Assembly (NCBI RefSeq): GCF_010731635.1
Contig: NZ_AP022583.1
Location: forward strand, 4,715,799 to 4,779,798
Direction: 5' to 3'
DNA: 64,000 nt
Origin: Mycobacterium noviomagense
GTDB lineage: Bacteria > Actinomycetota > Actinomycetes > Mycobacteriales > Mycobacteriaceae
Shown here: positions 34,668 through 43,896 of the stretch, in pieces
Position numbering within the stretch: position 1 is the stretch's first letter
Layout of the letters: each line of letters starts with the position of its first letter
Notes under the pieces: generated by a model
What the model saw: the letters and a program-made list of their open reading frames with translations, nothing else
The model's database searches: none
What the model was told of the DNA's origin: nothing
Made by a program: the position numbers and the translations under genes

Positions 34668-35790
34668 CCGACGGCTTCCACGAGGGACTCGAGGTCAGCA
34701 CCGTCGGGCCGTCGTCAGTGATGTGAACGGCGTCGCGGGTGAGCACCGCCCCGACACCCTCCTGCCAGACATAACCGGTGAGGGCCAGCACCATTCCGGC
34801 GTCAAGGCGTTCCTGCCCCGCGCTGCGCGACAACACTGGCGTAACCACGGGCGGATCGAAACCCAGCCCCAGCCCATAGGCCACCGGCATCGGCGGTACC
34901 GGTTCCCCGGCAGCGTCATAGGCGGCCAACAGATCACCCACCGCAGCACCGGGCCGGCAGGCTGCAACAAGCTCGTCGCACAACCCATTACAGCGCTGAT
35001 ACAGCTCCCGGATCGCGGGGTTGTCGGCGCCTCCCACCGGCCAGGTCCGGGCCGCCTCGCCGACATAGCCGTCCGCCAGCGCGCCGGCGGCGAACACCAC
35101 CAAATCACCCGCTCGCACGCGGCCCTCGCCGCCGCGTCGGCCCGGGTCATCTCGCGACGTCACCCACGCGGCGTCCTGGGTGGCCGGCGTGCTCACCCCG
35201 CCGGCGGCCATCGCCTCCAGCACCGCACCCGCCAACGTTTTCACCGTCGTGCCGGGCTGCAACTCGGCCACCGCTGCGGCGATGCCGTTTTCGGCGACTC
35301 GCAGTGCAGTGCCCATCGCCGCCAGCTCCTCGGGCGTCTTGATCCGCCGCGCCGCCTGCATCGCCGATTCGCCGTCGACGAGTTGCGCATTCGGAAACGC
35401 GACGGGCAGCAGCTCGGCGAAAGTGGGTGAAAGCGCGTCGACTCCGACTCGACGGGCGGTCGATGCGCCGTCGATGTTTTGCAGCACGGCGATGAGCGTC
35501 ATGGGATTCCACGCCAGGCCGTACAGGTGATCGTGGTCGATCTCCTCCGGGATGCCCTCGTCGGCGGTGCTATTGAGGTGGATCTCGCCGGTGGCGCGCA
35601 CCACGACACAGATCGGGCCGAACGGTCGCGTACCGGCGATCCACAGTTGCGGTGCGCCGCTGACGTATCGCACGTTGGCCTGGCGACCCAGGACGAGGAT
35701 GTCGAGGTCGTGCGCCGCCATCTGGGCCAGTGCCCGCTCTCGCCGCGCGTAACGCAGCGCGCGGTCGTCGGGCTGAATCTCAGTCGCCAT
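34627..35790 (-). CDS. M24-family pita-bread protein lacking metal ligands (pseudo-peptidase)
   Basis: 387 residues. A creatinase/prolidase-type N-domain (about 1-155) and M24 C-domain. Compared with the intact neighbour, all five dinuclear-metal ligands are replaced: the two Asp in the GDxLxTDI...SDF block read GDLVVFAAG and DGYVGEAARTW (Ala and Glu), the His of AHGIG is Tyr (AYGLGLG), and the two Glu are Thr (LALTGYVW) and Arg (VLTRDAV). It cannot bind metal in the usual way. Creatinase is a metal-free M24 enzyme but keeps the His. It overlaps its paralogue by 11 bases. Confidence 0.85.
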   Translation of the reverse strand: MATEIQPDDRALRYARRERALAQMAAHDLDILVLGRQANVRYVSGAPQLWIAGTRPFGPICVVVRATGEIHLNSTADEGIPEEIDHDHLYGLAWNPMTLIAVLQNIDGASTARRVGVDALSPTFAELLPVAFPNAQLVDGESAMQAARRIKTPEELAAMGTALRVAENGIAAAVAELQPGTTVKTLAGAVLEAMAAGGVSTPATQDAAWVTSRDDPGRRGGEGRVRAGDLVVFAAGALADGYVGEAARTWPVGGADNPAIRELYQRCNGLCDELVAACRPGAAVGDLLAAYDAAGEPVPPMPVAYGLGLGFDPPVVTPVLSRSAGQERLDAGMVLALTGYVWQEGVGAVLTRDAVHITDDGPTVLTSSPSWKPSATTSVRPPGPASG

Positions 35791-37000
35791 AAGGCGAATA
35801 CGGATAGTCGGTCAACGCTAGCCAGCCGTCCTCGGTGATCACCACGATCTCCTCGCTTCGGTAGCCGCCGGTGCCGTCCTCCCACACCACCGGCTCCAGC
35901 ACCAGCACCATGCCGGACGGGAAGACGAAGTTGTCGTCGAACTCATCCCCCAAATCCGTTCCGATCATAGGTGTTTCGGCCGGATAGGTGCCGATGCCGT
36001 GGGCCAGGTAAAAATGCGGCAGCCACGGCTTTGAGCCACCGTTCGCGGCGATCGCCGCCCGCGCGAGATCACCCGACGTGACACCGGCTTTCGTCACGCT
36101 GAGCACCGCATCCCGGATCGCCCGCCACTTGTGAAACTGTTCCTGCTGACGGGCGTTGGGCTTTTCGCCGACCAGCCAGGTGCGACCGAAGTCCGAACAG
36201 TACCCGGCGTAGGTGATGCTGATGTCGGTCCACAGCACATCTCCTTTCGCGAGTTCGCGCTCGGACGTCAGCAGCGGCAACGCGAGATCGCCGTGAGTGG
36301 TCCACACCCCCTCGGCGCGGCTGCCCGGCATCACCTGCCAGATCGCGTCCAAAATATTCGCGGTGGCGCCGAGTTCGAACGACTTCCGCACGAAGCGAGC
36401 CGACAAATCGATTTGGCGCACGCCGGGCGTCAACGCCTGCTGGGTCTCGGCGGCAGCTTCTTCGGTGATCCGGGAGGCCCGTCGGATACAGGCGATCTGG
36501 TCCGGGGTCTTGACGAGCATCGCGGCGTCGACCACCGCCGCGGCCTCGGCGGGTGGACCGGCCGGAAACAGCCGGTCCGCCGCTCGCAGCATCGCGCACG
36601 TCATCTCGTCGACTGCCAGCGTCGCGCCCGACGGGACCACGTCGGCGAGTACGTTACCGAAAAGCTCGACCCCCTCGTCGGATTCGAGGTACAGCGGCCC
36701 ATGGACATGGTCGGCCGGCAGGTGCGGGGCAGCTCCCGCCCGAAACGGCATGAACAGATGTGGGTGCTCGCCGTCGGACAGCACGATCGCCACCGGGCGT
36801 TCCACGTGAGACAGGCCCGCGTCGAGCAGCGGCCAGCTGGCGCCTGTCGCGTACACCACGTTGTTGTTCATCAGCAGGATCAGCGCATCGACACCGCGCT
36901 CGGCCATGGCCGAGCGCAGCCGGGCGCTGACTTCGCGGTACATGTGGGCGTGGTCGGGCTCGTCCGGGATTTCGATGGTGGCTGACACAGCAGACATCAT
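35780..37000 (-). CDS. M24-family metallopeptidase (Xaa-Pro peptidase/creatinase-like)
   Basis: About 406 residues from ATG 37000 or the adjacent ATG 36997; the frame is open further upstream without support. Metal ligands are intact: WTDISITYAGYCSDFGRTW (two Asp), FYLAHGIGTYP (His), VLVLEPVVW (Glu) and YRSEEIVVIT (Glu). Likely an aminopeptidase P/prolidase or a related amide hydrolase. Followed by a metal-less paralogue with an 11-base overlap, and just downstream of the shortened SDR. The link to the catabolic block is positional only. Confidence 0.88.
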   Translation of the reverse strand: MMSAVSATIEIPDEPDHAHMYREVSARLRSAMAERGVDALILLMNNNVVYATGASWPLLDAGLSHVERPVAIVLSDGEHPHLFMPFRAGAAPHLPADHVHGPLYLESDEGVELFGNVLADVVPSGATLAVDEMTCAMLRAADRLFPAGPPAEAAAVVDAAMLVKTPDQIACIRRASRITEEAAAETQQALTPGVRQIDLSARFVRKSFELGATANILDAIWQVMPGSRAEGVWTTHGDLALPLLTSERELAKGDVLWTDISITYAGYCSDFGRTWLVGEKPNARQQEQFHKWRAIRDAVLSVTKAGVTSGDLARAAIAANGGSKPWLPHFYLAHGIGTYPAETPMIGTDLGDEFDDNFVFPSGMVLVLEPVVWEDGTGGYRSEEIVVITEDGWLALTDYPYSPYGD

Positions 37001-37001
37001 C

Positions 37002-37796
37002 TCAGTCCGGGTAGCTGACGCCGGTGAGTTTTTCGGAGAGCCGCCACAGGGCTTGCCTGTCGGAGTCGCTGCGCGCCAGCGAGGGAACCTTGGCGAACCC
37101 AACGCCTCCCCCGGCGGTTTCGTAGAAGCCGCGCGGGCCATAGTAGACGCCACCACGCGCGTCGGGTGACGCGGCGGCATACAGGGTGGGTTTGACGCCC
37201 TCGTCGACGTCGAGCCACATGAACGGCAACACCCGCCACGTCAATTGGGTCAGCCGCGCCTGCAGCGTGGGCTTGGCCAACCCGTACGACGCACCGCTGA
37301 GCAGGTTGGTCTTGGCCAATCCTGGATGGGCCGCGCTGGACATCAGCCCCCAGCCGCACTCACGGCTACGCCGGTCCAGCTCGACCGCGAACATCAGCTG
37401 CGCCAGCTTCGCGATCCCGTAGCACCGCATCGGTTTATACCCGCGCTCTGCGTTGACGTCCTCGAAGTTCAGGCCCCGCTGCTGGGCGGCGATGCTGCTG
37501 ACGCTCACCACCCGCGCCGCAGGCGCCGCGCGAAGCAGCGGCAAGAGATGACCCGTCAACGCGAAATGCCCGAGATGGTTGGTGCCGAACTGCAACTCGA
37601 ACCCGTCGACGGTCTGCTGACGCCTCGGCGGGGTCATCACGCCGGCGTTGTTGATCAGGATGTCGATCGGCCGACCCTCCGCGGCCACGTCGACACCAGC
37701 GCCGGCCAGCCGTCGCGCCAAACCGAACCCCAGCCCGCTGTTGGCTCCGGTGACCACCGCCAGCCTGCCGGACAAATCCGGCACCGACAGCTCCAT
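37002..37796 (-). CDS. SDR-family protein with internal in-frame deletion
   Basis: 264 residues from ATG 37796. It begins [37 protein letters not shown], then jumps directly to [17 protein letters not shown]. The paralogue at 15.2-16.2 kb has about 46 more residues at this point, covering the second and third beta strands of the Rossmann fold and the residues that choose NADP. The catalytic SVSSIAA and YGIAKLA remain. As read, the protein probably cannot fold or bind cofactor normally. Real deletion or assembly error near 37683 are both possible. Confidence 0.75.
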   Translation of the reverse strand: MELSVPDLSGRLAVVTGANSGLGFGLARRLAGAGVDVAAEGRPIDILINNAGVMTPPRRQQTVDGFELQFGTNHLGHFALTGHLLPLLRAAPAARVVSVSSIAAQQRGLNFEDVNAERGYKPMRCYGIAKLAQLMFAVELDRRSRECGWGLMSSAAHPGLAKTNLLSGASYGLAKPTLQARLTQLTWRVLPFMWLDVDEGVKPTLYAAASPDARGGVYYGPRGFYETAGGGVGFAKVPSLARSDSDRQALWRLSEKLTGVSYPD

Positions 37797-38805
37797 CACC
37801 AGGTAACCGGCCAGTCGTAGACGCCGTAGGCCAGGCTGTCGTGTTTGAACGGGATCTGCTCGATCCTCACGGCCAGCCGCATCGTCGGGATGCGCCGCAA
37901 CACGGTGTGCAGCACGATCTGTAACTCCATGCGCGCCAGCTGTTGTCCAACACACTGATGGCGGCCGTAGCCGAACCCGACATGCGGGCCGTCGTCGCGG
38001 GTCAAGTCCAGCCGATCCGGGTTCGGGAACTGCCGGCTGTCCTAGTTGGCGGGCGCGACGTCGAGGATGATCCCCTCGCCCGCGCGGATCGTCTCGCCGG
38101 CCACCTCGATGTCCTCGACGGCGATCCGACGCTGACCCGTCTGGATGATGCTCAGATACCGCATCAGTTCTTCCACCGCGGTGGCGATCACCTTCGGATC
38201 GTCGGTGTCGCGCAGAAACGCCGCCTGATCCGGATGTTGCAGCAGCGCAAGGATGCCCAGGCCGATCATGTTGGCGGTGGTCTCATGCCCGGCGATCAAC
38301 ACGCCGGTGCCCAGCTGGGCGGCCTCGCGCACGCTGATCTCGTCGGCTTTCACCCGCTCGGCCAGATCGGACACCAAGTCTTCGGTGGGATCGTCCATCT
38401 TGGCGCGAATCAGCTTGGCCAGGTATTTCGTCAGCGCCGCAGCACCTTTGGCGGTGTCCTCGGCGGTGGCGTAGCGGCCCATGCCCTTGTGTGCCATCTC
38501 CTGGATGAACTCCGCGTCTTCGTACGGCACGCCCAAGAGTTGGCTGATCACCAGTGCGGATAGCCGGGCAGGCGGTCGTCGACGCTGGCGCGTGCGTCGG
38601 AAAACAACGCGCGGATCGCTTCGTATCCGGTGATCAACCACGGTGTGCTGCCGTCCCAGATCCGCACCCGGCTCAACTGGCGGGACGCGTTGAGCGCCAA
38701 TGCTTTCGGCGGCGGCGCCAACGGGCACTCCGCGGCGCGCGTCATCGGAAAGTCGGGGATGCTTGCTACCGGCCCGCCCGCGCTGTCGGTCAGGGTTTCG
38801 GACAT
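37796..38805 (-). pseudogene. Cytochrome P450, disrupted
   Basis: Three pieces of one P450. The N-terminal piece starts at ATG 38805 (MSETLTDSAGG) and reads to DDRLPGYPHW near 38552. It then joins, in another frame, LVISQLLGVPYEDAEF, so roughly 90 residues (B-C-D helices) are missing. The middle piece has [14 protein letters not shown] and EELMRYL and ends at an in-frame TAG at 38042-38044 where an amino acid is expected. The last piece has [15 protein letters not shown] with the heme Cys. Deletion, frameshift and nonsense together point to a true pseudogene. Confidence 0.8.
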
Positions 38806-38818
38806 GGCGCTCCTTGCG

Positions 38819-39502
38819 TTATTCGTCTCGTCGCACTGCGATGCCGCGCACCGGTGCCTGCCACAGCCCGGCGATCGCATCGATGAGTCCTTCGGCCGCC
38901 AGCGGCCAGGGCGCCCGTGACCGGACGCCGTGCTCGGCCAGGCCGCCTTCGTGTTCGGCGCACGTGTGCATCAGCAGATTGCGGGCCATCACCATCCGCT
39001 CGAAGCGCACCCGCTTCGTCAGGTCGGGAAGGCACCGGTTGATTCCGTGCAGTGTCTGCACCAGCTGCGGCGACGACAACGCATCCTTGGTCACCACCTC
39101 CCGGTAGGCGGGATCGGCCATCGCCTGCGCGGCGAAGCGCGCATACCAGCTGGGATTGCCGAGCGCAGCCAAGTGGTCGGTGAGGGGGCGTACCAGGCAG
39201 CCCACCCAGTCGCGCAAGTCGGTCGAGTCCCCGACCTCGGCGAGCATCCGCGCCCGCAGTTCCTCGATCGGAACCCGGTGCTTGCTTTCGATGGCGCGCA
39301 GTAGGTCCGTCCTGGTGCCGAAGTGGTAGCAGGCGGCGGCGTTGTTGCCCTGCCCCGCCGCTTCACTGATCTGGCGGTTGGACACCGCGTACATGCCCCG
39401 CTCGGCGAACAGCCGCTCGGCCGCGGACAAGATCGCCTCGCGGGTGCCCGCCGACCTGTCGTTGCGCAAGACCCGGGCTGCGGTCACCGCCTCAGTGAAC
39501 AC
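38819..39502 (-). CDS. TetR-family transcriptional regulator
   Basis: About 227 residues from GTG 39502; TTG 39526 would add 8 residues but overlaps a palindrome. The HTH reads AILSAAERLFAERGMYAVSNRQISEAAGQGNNAACYYHF-like (in the sequence: GQGNNAAACYHFG), a TetR_N domain. A large C-terminal ligand domain with a conserved WxARFAAQA segment follows. It is divergent from the Na+/H+ antiporter and upstream of the broken P450, so it may once have controlled that P450, the shortened SDR, or both. Confidence 0.85.
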   Translation of the reverse strand: MFTEAVTAARVLRNDRSAGTREAILSAAERLFAERGMYAVSNRQISEAAGQGNNAAACYHFGTRTDLLRAIESKHRVPIEELRARMLAEVGDSTDLRDWVGCLVRPLTDHLAALGNPSWYARFAAQAMADPAYREVVTKDALSSPQLVQTLHGINRCLPDLTKRVRFERMVMARNLLMHTCAEHEGGLAEHGVRSRAPWPLAAEGLIDAIAGLWQAPVRGIAVRRDE

Positions 39503-39514
39503 CGCGTCGCCGAT

Positions 39515-39530
39515 TAAATCAAGCAATTTA
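39515..39530. promoter_or_regulatory. A/T-rich inverted repeat between TetR and antiporter genes
   Basis: TAAAT and ATTTA arms separated by 6 bases, in a strikingly A/T-rich island within high-G+C DNA between two divergent genes. It is a plausible operator and promoter region for the TetR gene. Confidence 0.4.
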
Positions 39531-39546
39531 TTTAACGGGCGCCGGG

Positions 39547-41172
39547 ATGTCGCTCGAGCCGGTACGACAGGATGTGCTGGTGTTCGGGCTCGTCGTAGTC
39601 GTTGCGCTGGTTGCCACGGTGATCGTGGGAACGGTTCTCGGCAAGCGCTATCGAGTCGGTCCGCCGGTTTTGCTCATCCTGCTGGGCGCGCTGCTGGGGC
39701 TGATCCCGCGCTTCGGCCGGACCCACCTCGACGGGGAACTCGTGCTGCTGCTGTTCCTGCCGGCGATCCTCTACTGGGAGAGCATGAACACCAGCTTTCG
39801 CGAGCTCCGCGCGAACCTGCGTGTCATCGTGCTGATCAGCGTCGGCCTGGTGGTTGCCACCGCGGTCGCGGTGTCGTGGACGGCGCGGGCGATGGGCATG
39901 GAGTCACACGCGGCGTCGGTCCTGGGCGCTGTGCTCTCCCCGACCGACGCTGCCGCCGTCGCGGGGTTGGCCAAGCGGTTGCCGCGACGGCCGCTGACGG
40001 TGCTGCGCGCCGAGAGCATCATCAACGACGGCACCGCGCTCGTTCTGTTCGCGGTCACCGTCGCGGTCGCCACCGGTGCCCCCGCGATCGGCCCGGCTGC
40101 CCTGGTCGGTCGTTTCGTCGGCTCCTACCTCGGCGGTATCGGCGCGGGCCTGCTGGTCGGCTGGGCGGTGACACTGTTGCGCCGGCGACTCGACGCGCCC
40201 CTGGAAGAGGGAGCCCTGAGCATCCTGACCCCGTTCGCGGCGTTCCTGCTGGCGCAGAGCATTCGCTGCAGTGGTGTCGTCGCCGTATTGGTGGCCGCCC
40301 TCGTGCTCACCTATGTCGGGCCACGGGTGATCCGCGCTCGCTCTCGTTTGCAGTCATTCGCCTTCTGGGACATGTCGACGTTTCTGATCAACGGCTCGCT
40401 GTGGGTGTTCGTCGGCGTGCAAATACCGGGGGCTGTGCGGGGGATCTCCGGGGTCGACGGCGGCCTTCGCCGCGCCGCGTTGCTGGCCCTGGCGGTCACC
40501 GGGGTCGTCATCGCGACCCGGTTCGCCTGGATGGAAATCACCACCGTGTTGATCCGGGCTGTGGACCGCCGCGCGGTGCAGCGCGCTCGCCGCGTCGACT
40601 GGCGCCAGCGCACCGTCTCCAGCTGGGCGGGATTCCGCGGCGCGGTGTCGCTTGCCGCTGCCTTGGCCGTCCCGCTGACCACTCGCAGCGGCGCCCCATT
40701 CCCCGACCGCAGCCTGATCATCTTCGTCGTGTCGGCTGTGATCCTGGTGACCGTGTTGGTGCAGGGAAGCACCTTGCCTCTGGTTGTGCGGTGGGCGCGG
40801 ATGCCCGAAGACGCCAGGCACGCAGACGAATTGCAACTGGCGCGCACGCGCAGCGCCGAAGCAGCGTTGGAAGCGTTGCCGCGCGTCGCCGGTGAACTCG
40901 GGGCGAGCCCGGAACTGCTGAGGCGTCTGCAAAAAGAGTACGAAGAGCAGGCCGCGCTGGTCATGGCCGACGCCGACGGCTCGGCGCCCAACCACGCCGC
41001 CGAGCGCAACGATCTGATTCGGCGGGTACGCCTCGCAGTGCTTGCCCACCGGCGCCGGGCCGTCACCGAGCTGCGCGACCAAAACCGCATCGACGACATC
41101 GTGCTGCGCGAGCTGCAAGCGGAGATGGACCTCGAAGAGGTGCAGCTGCTCGACCCCGCCGACGCCGATTAG
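39547..41172 (+). CDS. CPA1-family Na+/H+ antiporter (Rv2287-type)
   Basis: 541 residues. About 12 hydrophobic helices fill residues 10-420, with LFLPAILYWESMNTSF, SPTDAAAVAGLAKRLPRRPLTVLRAESIINDGTALVLF (the transport-site TD and ND motifs) and VSSWAGFRGAVSLAAALA, all typical of NhaP/YjcE-type exchangers. A cytoplasmic C-terminal tail of about 115 charged residues follows. It exports Na+ or other monovalent cations for H+ and contributes to pH and salt homeostasis. Confidence 0.92.
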   Translation: MSLEPVRQDVLVFGLVVVVALVATVIVGTVLGKRYRVGPPVLLILLGALLGLIPRFGRTHLDGELVLLLFLPAILYWESMNTSFRELRANLRVIVLISVGLVVATAVAVSWTARAMGMESHAASVLGAVLSPTDAAAVAGLAKRLPRRPLTVLRAESIINDGTALVLFAVTVAVATGAPAIGPAALVGRFVGSYLGGIGAGLLVGWAVTLLRRRLDAPLEEGALSILTPFAAFLLAQSIRCSGVVAVLVAALVLTYVGPRVIRARSRLQSFAFWDMSTFLINGSLWVFVGVQIPGAVRGISGVDGGLRRAALLALAVTGVVIATRFAWMEITTVLIRAVDRRAVQRARRVDWRQRTVSSWAGFRGAVSLAAALAVPLTTRSGAPFPDRSLIIFVVSAVILVTVLVQGSTLPLVVRWARMPEDARHADELQLARTRSAEAALEALPRVAGELGASPELLRRLQKEYEEQAALVMADADGSAPNHAAERNDLIRRVRLAVLAHRRRAVTELRDQNRIDDIVLRELQAEMDLEEVQLLDPADAD

Positions 41173-41272
41173 CGGCCGGCCGGTCACAAGCGCAGGCTGC
41201 TCACGCGCGATCCGGTTATAGTTGCTCGGCGTCGCGGTGCGCGGCGATGTCGCTGAACAGGAGGGCCCGGCG

Positions 41273-41872
41273 ATGAGGACTTCCTTGACCGCGATGGCAG
41301 GGATTACCGCGACGGCCGTGCTGGTGGCAGCCTCGGCCGGCTGCGCCAAGCATTCGACGTCGAACCCGGCGAGTCCAACCGCTTCGAGCACCACCACCAG
41401 CCATAGCACGACCACAGCGCAACCGACCGGTTACGCCCGGCTGCTGATCAGCGCTGCCGACATCAAAGCGCCGGTGACGTTCAAAGGCAGCCCCCCGATC
41501 GAGAACCCGAATGGAAAGCCAGGCGCGGCAACGACATTCAGCGATGACGACAGCAGCCACGTCATCCACGACACCATCGAGGTCCTGCCGGATCCCACGG
41601 CCGCGGCGAACGCGCTCAACGCGGCGAAGGCCGCACCGCCCGCTGGCATCACCGGAAAGCCTGTCCCGGCGAACATCGGCACCAACGGCGTGACGATCTC
41701 GGGGGACACGCCAGATAAATCCAAGGGCGTGACGGTGTTGCTGTTCACCCAGGGCAGGGCGCTGGTCACCCTCCAGTTCGACGGCCCCGCCGGCGTGCCG
41801 GCGCCGCCGGATTTCATCAACGACGTCGGGCAAAGACAAGCCGCCGCGATCAAAAACGGGCTTCCCGCCTGA
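41273..41872 (+). CDS. Putative lipoprotein
   Basis: 199 residues from ATG 41273 with AGGAGGG upstream. The signal peptide ends with SAGC (lipobox ASAGC, Cys about 24), then a Ser/Thr-rich linker (to about residue 50), typical of mycobacterial glycosylated lipoproteins. The rest is a soluble domain with no enzyme motif, containing ARLLISAADIKAPVTF and VTVLLFTQGRALVTLQF, similar in pattern to LpqN/LppY-type sensor domains. Function unknown. Downstream of the antiporter by 100 bases. Confidence 0.8.
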   Translation: MRTSLTAMAGITATAVLVAASAGCAKHSTSNPASPTASSTTTSHSTTTAQPTGYARLLISAADIKAPVTFKGSPPIENPNGKPGAATTFSDDDSSHVIHDTIEVLPDPTAAANALNAAKAAPPAGITGKPVPANIGTNGVTISGDTPDKSKGVTVLLFTQGRALVTLQFDGPAGVPAPPDFINDVGQRQAAAIKNGLPA

Positions 41873-41913
41873 CGGATCCCGACAGCCGCACCGCCAGGGA
41901 GATACTGGGGCCG

Positions 41914-42300
41914 ATGCCTGATCGCAACGTGCTGGGCGGGCCGCTGGAACCGTGCGGCACGGACCCACTCACCGGCTTCTACCGAGACGGCTGCTGCTCG
42001 ACCGGCCCGGAAGACCTCGGACTGCACACCATCTGCGCCGTCGTGACCGCCGAGTTCCTGCGCCACCAGCGCTCGATCGGCAACGATCTGGTGACGCCGA
42101 GGCCGGTGTACATGTTCCCCGGCCTGACCCCGGGGGACCGTTGGTGCGTCACCGCGAGGAACTGGTTGCGGGCCTACCACGACGGCTGCGCTGCCCCGGT
42201 GGTGTTGGCCTCCACCCATGAGCGGACCCTCGATGTGTTGGAACTCGAGGCGCTGCGTGAGCACGCCGTCGACGTGCCCGACGATCTGGGCGACCTGTAA
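41914..42300 (+). CDS. DUF2237 family protein
   Basis: 128 residues, the usual family length. The family signature is clear: NVLGGPLEPCGTDPLTGFYRDGCCSTG, then GLHTICAVVT, FLRHQRSIGNDL and PGLTPGDRWCVTARNW. Conserved Cys and Asp residues suggest a binding or redox site, but the function of this widespread family is not established. No membrane segment. It follows the lipoprotein with a 41-base gap. Confidence 0.85.
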   Translation: MPDRNVLGGPLEPCGTDPLTGFYRDGCCSTGPEDLGLHTICAVVTAEFLRHQRSIGNDLVTPRPVYMFPGLTPGDRWCVTARNWLRAYHDGCAAPVVLASTHERTLDVLELEALREHAVDVPDDLGDL

Positions 42301-42350
42301 AGGTAACCCGGTCAAGGGGAACCGCTACATCCAGCTCACTTATGCCCCAG

Positions 42351-42365
42351 GTGGGCACGTGCGCG
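42351..42365. repeat. 15-bp direct repeat, left of the 13E12/HNH gene
   Basis: GTGGGCACGTGCGCG, identical to the copy at 43793-43807. It lies 67 bases upstream of the HNH gene start. Confidence 0.6.
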
Positions 42366-42432
42366 CTAGCGAGACCACCCTGGCGCGAATCGGGAGCCGC
42401 AACTTGTCATACCCCACTGCAATGATGACGAC

Positions 42433-43680
42433 ATGTCCTCGACCGCATCGCCTGCCGCGGCGCTGAGCCCTGCCGAGCGTCTTGAGGCGTTGTTCGAGGA
42501 GTTGGCGGAGTTGGCCGGTCAGCGCAATGCAATTGATGGGCGCATTGTGGAGATCGTCGCCGAGATGGACCGCGACGAGCTCTGCGGTGCCACGGGTGCG
42601 CGGTCGGTGGCGGCGTTGGTGGCCTGGAAGCTGGGCTTGTCATCGGCAAATGCGCACACGATCGCCACCGTGGCGCGCCGGCTGGCGGAGTTTCCGCGCT
42701 GCGCGGCGGGCATGGCTGAGGGCCGGCTATCGCTGGATCAGCTCGGCGTCATCGCCGCAGGGGCGGGCGAGGGTTCCGATGAGCATTACGCGCGGCTGGC
42801 GGCGGTCGCCACGGTCAACCAGTTGCGCACCGCGGTGCGGTTGGAACCGCGACCCGAACCCGATCCTCAGCCGGAACCGCAGCGCTCGATCACCAAGACC
42901 TACGGCGAGCAGTCCACTTGTTGGCGGATCACACTTCCTCACGACGAGGCGGCGAAGTTCGACTCCGCCCTGGCGTCTCACCTTGATGCGCTAGTGGCCG
43001 AGTGGAAGCGCGATCACGGCACTCGCGAGCGCACAGCAGAGAATTGTCCGCCGTTGCCTACCACCGTCGAGGCGTTTATGCGCCTGGTTGATGCTGGATG
43101 GGACGCTGAGGCGGCCCGCCGCCCACACGGGCATCACACCACGGTGGTGGTGCACGTCGACGTTGCGCAGCGGGCAGCGGTGCTGCATCTGGGTCCGCTG
43201 CTGTCCGACGCCGCACGCCGATACCTGACCTGTGATGCCACCTGTGAAGTCTGGTTCGAACGTGACGGCGAGGTCATCGGCGCCGGCCGAGCGACGCGGG
43301 TGATCAACCGGCGGCTTCGCCGCGCGCTCGAGCACCGCCATCCCACATGCGCGGTTCCCGGCTGTGGGGCCACCCGCGGTCTGCACGCACACCACATTCG
43401 GCACTGGGAAGACGGCGGTGCCACCGAGTTGGTCAACCTGGTGTTGGTATGCCCGTATCACCATCGGTTGCACCACCGGGGTGTGATCACCATCGCCGGA
43501 ACCGCCGACGTTCTCATCGTCACTGACAGTTCCGGTCGACGGCTCAGCGCCGGATCGCTCGCGCGTGCGCCGAACCTTCCCCCGCCCGCCGTCCCGCCGT
43601 GCCCCGGGCCCACCGGCGAGCGCGCCGACTGGTGGTGGTATGACCCCTTTCAGCCGCAGCCACCACCAACAAACAACTAG
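42433..43680 (+). CDS. 13E12 repeat-family protein: DUF222 with HNH nuclease domain
   Basis: 415 residues. The N-terminal DUF222 region (about 10-300) contains LSPAERLEALFEELAEL, GARSVAALVAWKLGLS and RLSLDQLGVIAAG. The C-terminal HNH domain has CAVPGCGATRGLHAHHIRHW, then LVNLVLVCPYHHRLHH, and the family end WYDPFQPQPPPTNN. This is the mycobacterial 13E12 family, present in many copies per genome; REP13E12 copies are the integration sites of the phiRv1 prophage in M. tuberculosis. This copy looks intact. It lies between two 15-bp direct repeats. Confidence 0.92.
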   Translation: MSSTASPAAALSPAERLEALFEELAELAGQRNAIDGRIVEIVAEMDRDELCGATGARSVAALVAWKLGLSSANAHTIATVARRLAEFPRCAAGMAEGRLSLDQLGVIAAGAGEGSDEHYARLAAVATVNQLRTAVRLEPRPEPDPQPEPQRSITKTYGEQSTCWRITLPHDEAAKFDSALASHLDALVAEWKRDHGTRERTAENCPPLPTTVEAFMRLVDAGWDAEAARRPHGHHTTVVVHVDVAQRAAVLHLGPLLSDAARRYLTCDATCEVWFERDGEVIGAGRATRVINRRLRRALEHRHPTCAVPGCGATRGLHAHHIRHWEDGGATELVNLVLVCPYHHRLHHRGVITIAGTADVLIVTDSSGRRLSAGSLARAPNLPPPAVPPCPGPTGERADWWWYDPFQPQPPPTNN

Positions 43681-43896
43681 GTTGGCTACCGGAGCCCGTC
43701 ATTACCGGCAATGCAATGAAGCCCTAAAAATTCGAGGCATAGAGAAATTCACGTCGAGCGGAGCATTCCAGCCGATAAGCCTATTTCCTTGCGTGGGCAC
43801 GTGCGCGACTTCCATCACCCAACGCGGTCGGTTGGTCCGCAAAGCCAACCGTGTTGGGGCGGAATGGTTTCAGATGAGCCCGCTCGTCTACCGGTA
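43681..43896. other. Gap after the HNH gene
   Basis: Less G+C-rich than the surroundings. It contains the right copy of the 15-bp direct repeat. No gene or clear hairpin was seen. The first 110 bases probably belong to the 13E12 repeat element. Confidence 0.4.
43793..43807. repeat. 15-bp direct repeat, right of the 13E12/HNH gene
   Basis: Exact second copy of GTGGGCACGTGCGCG, 113 bases after the HNH stop; the two copies bracket 1427 bases. Confidence 0.6.
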
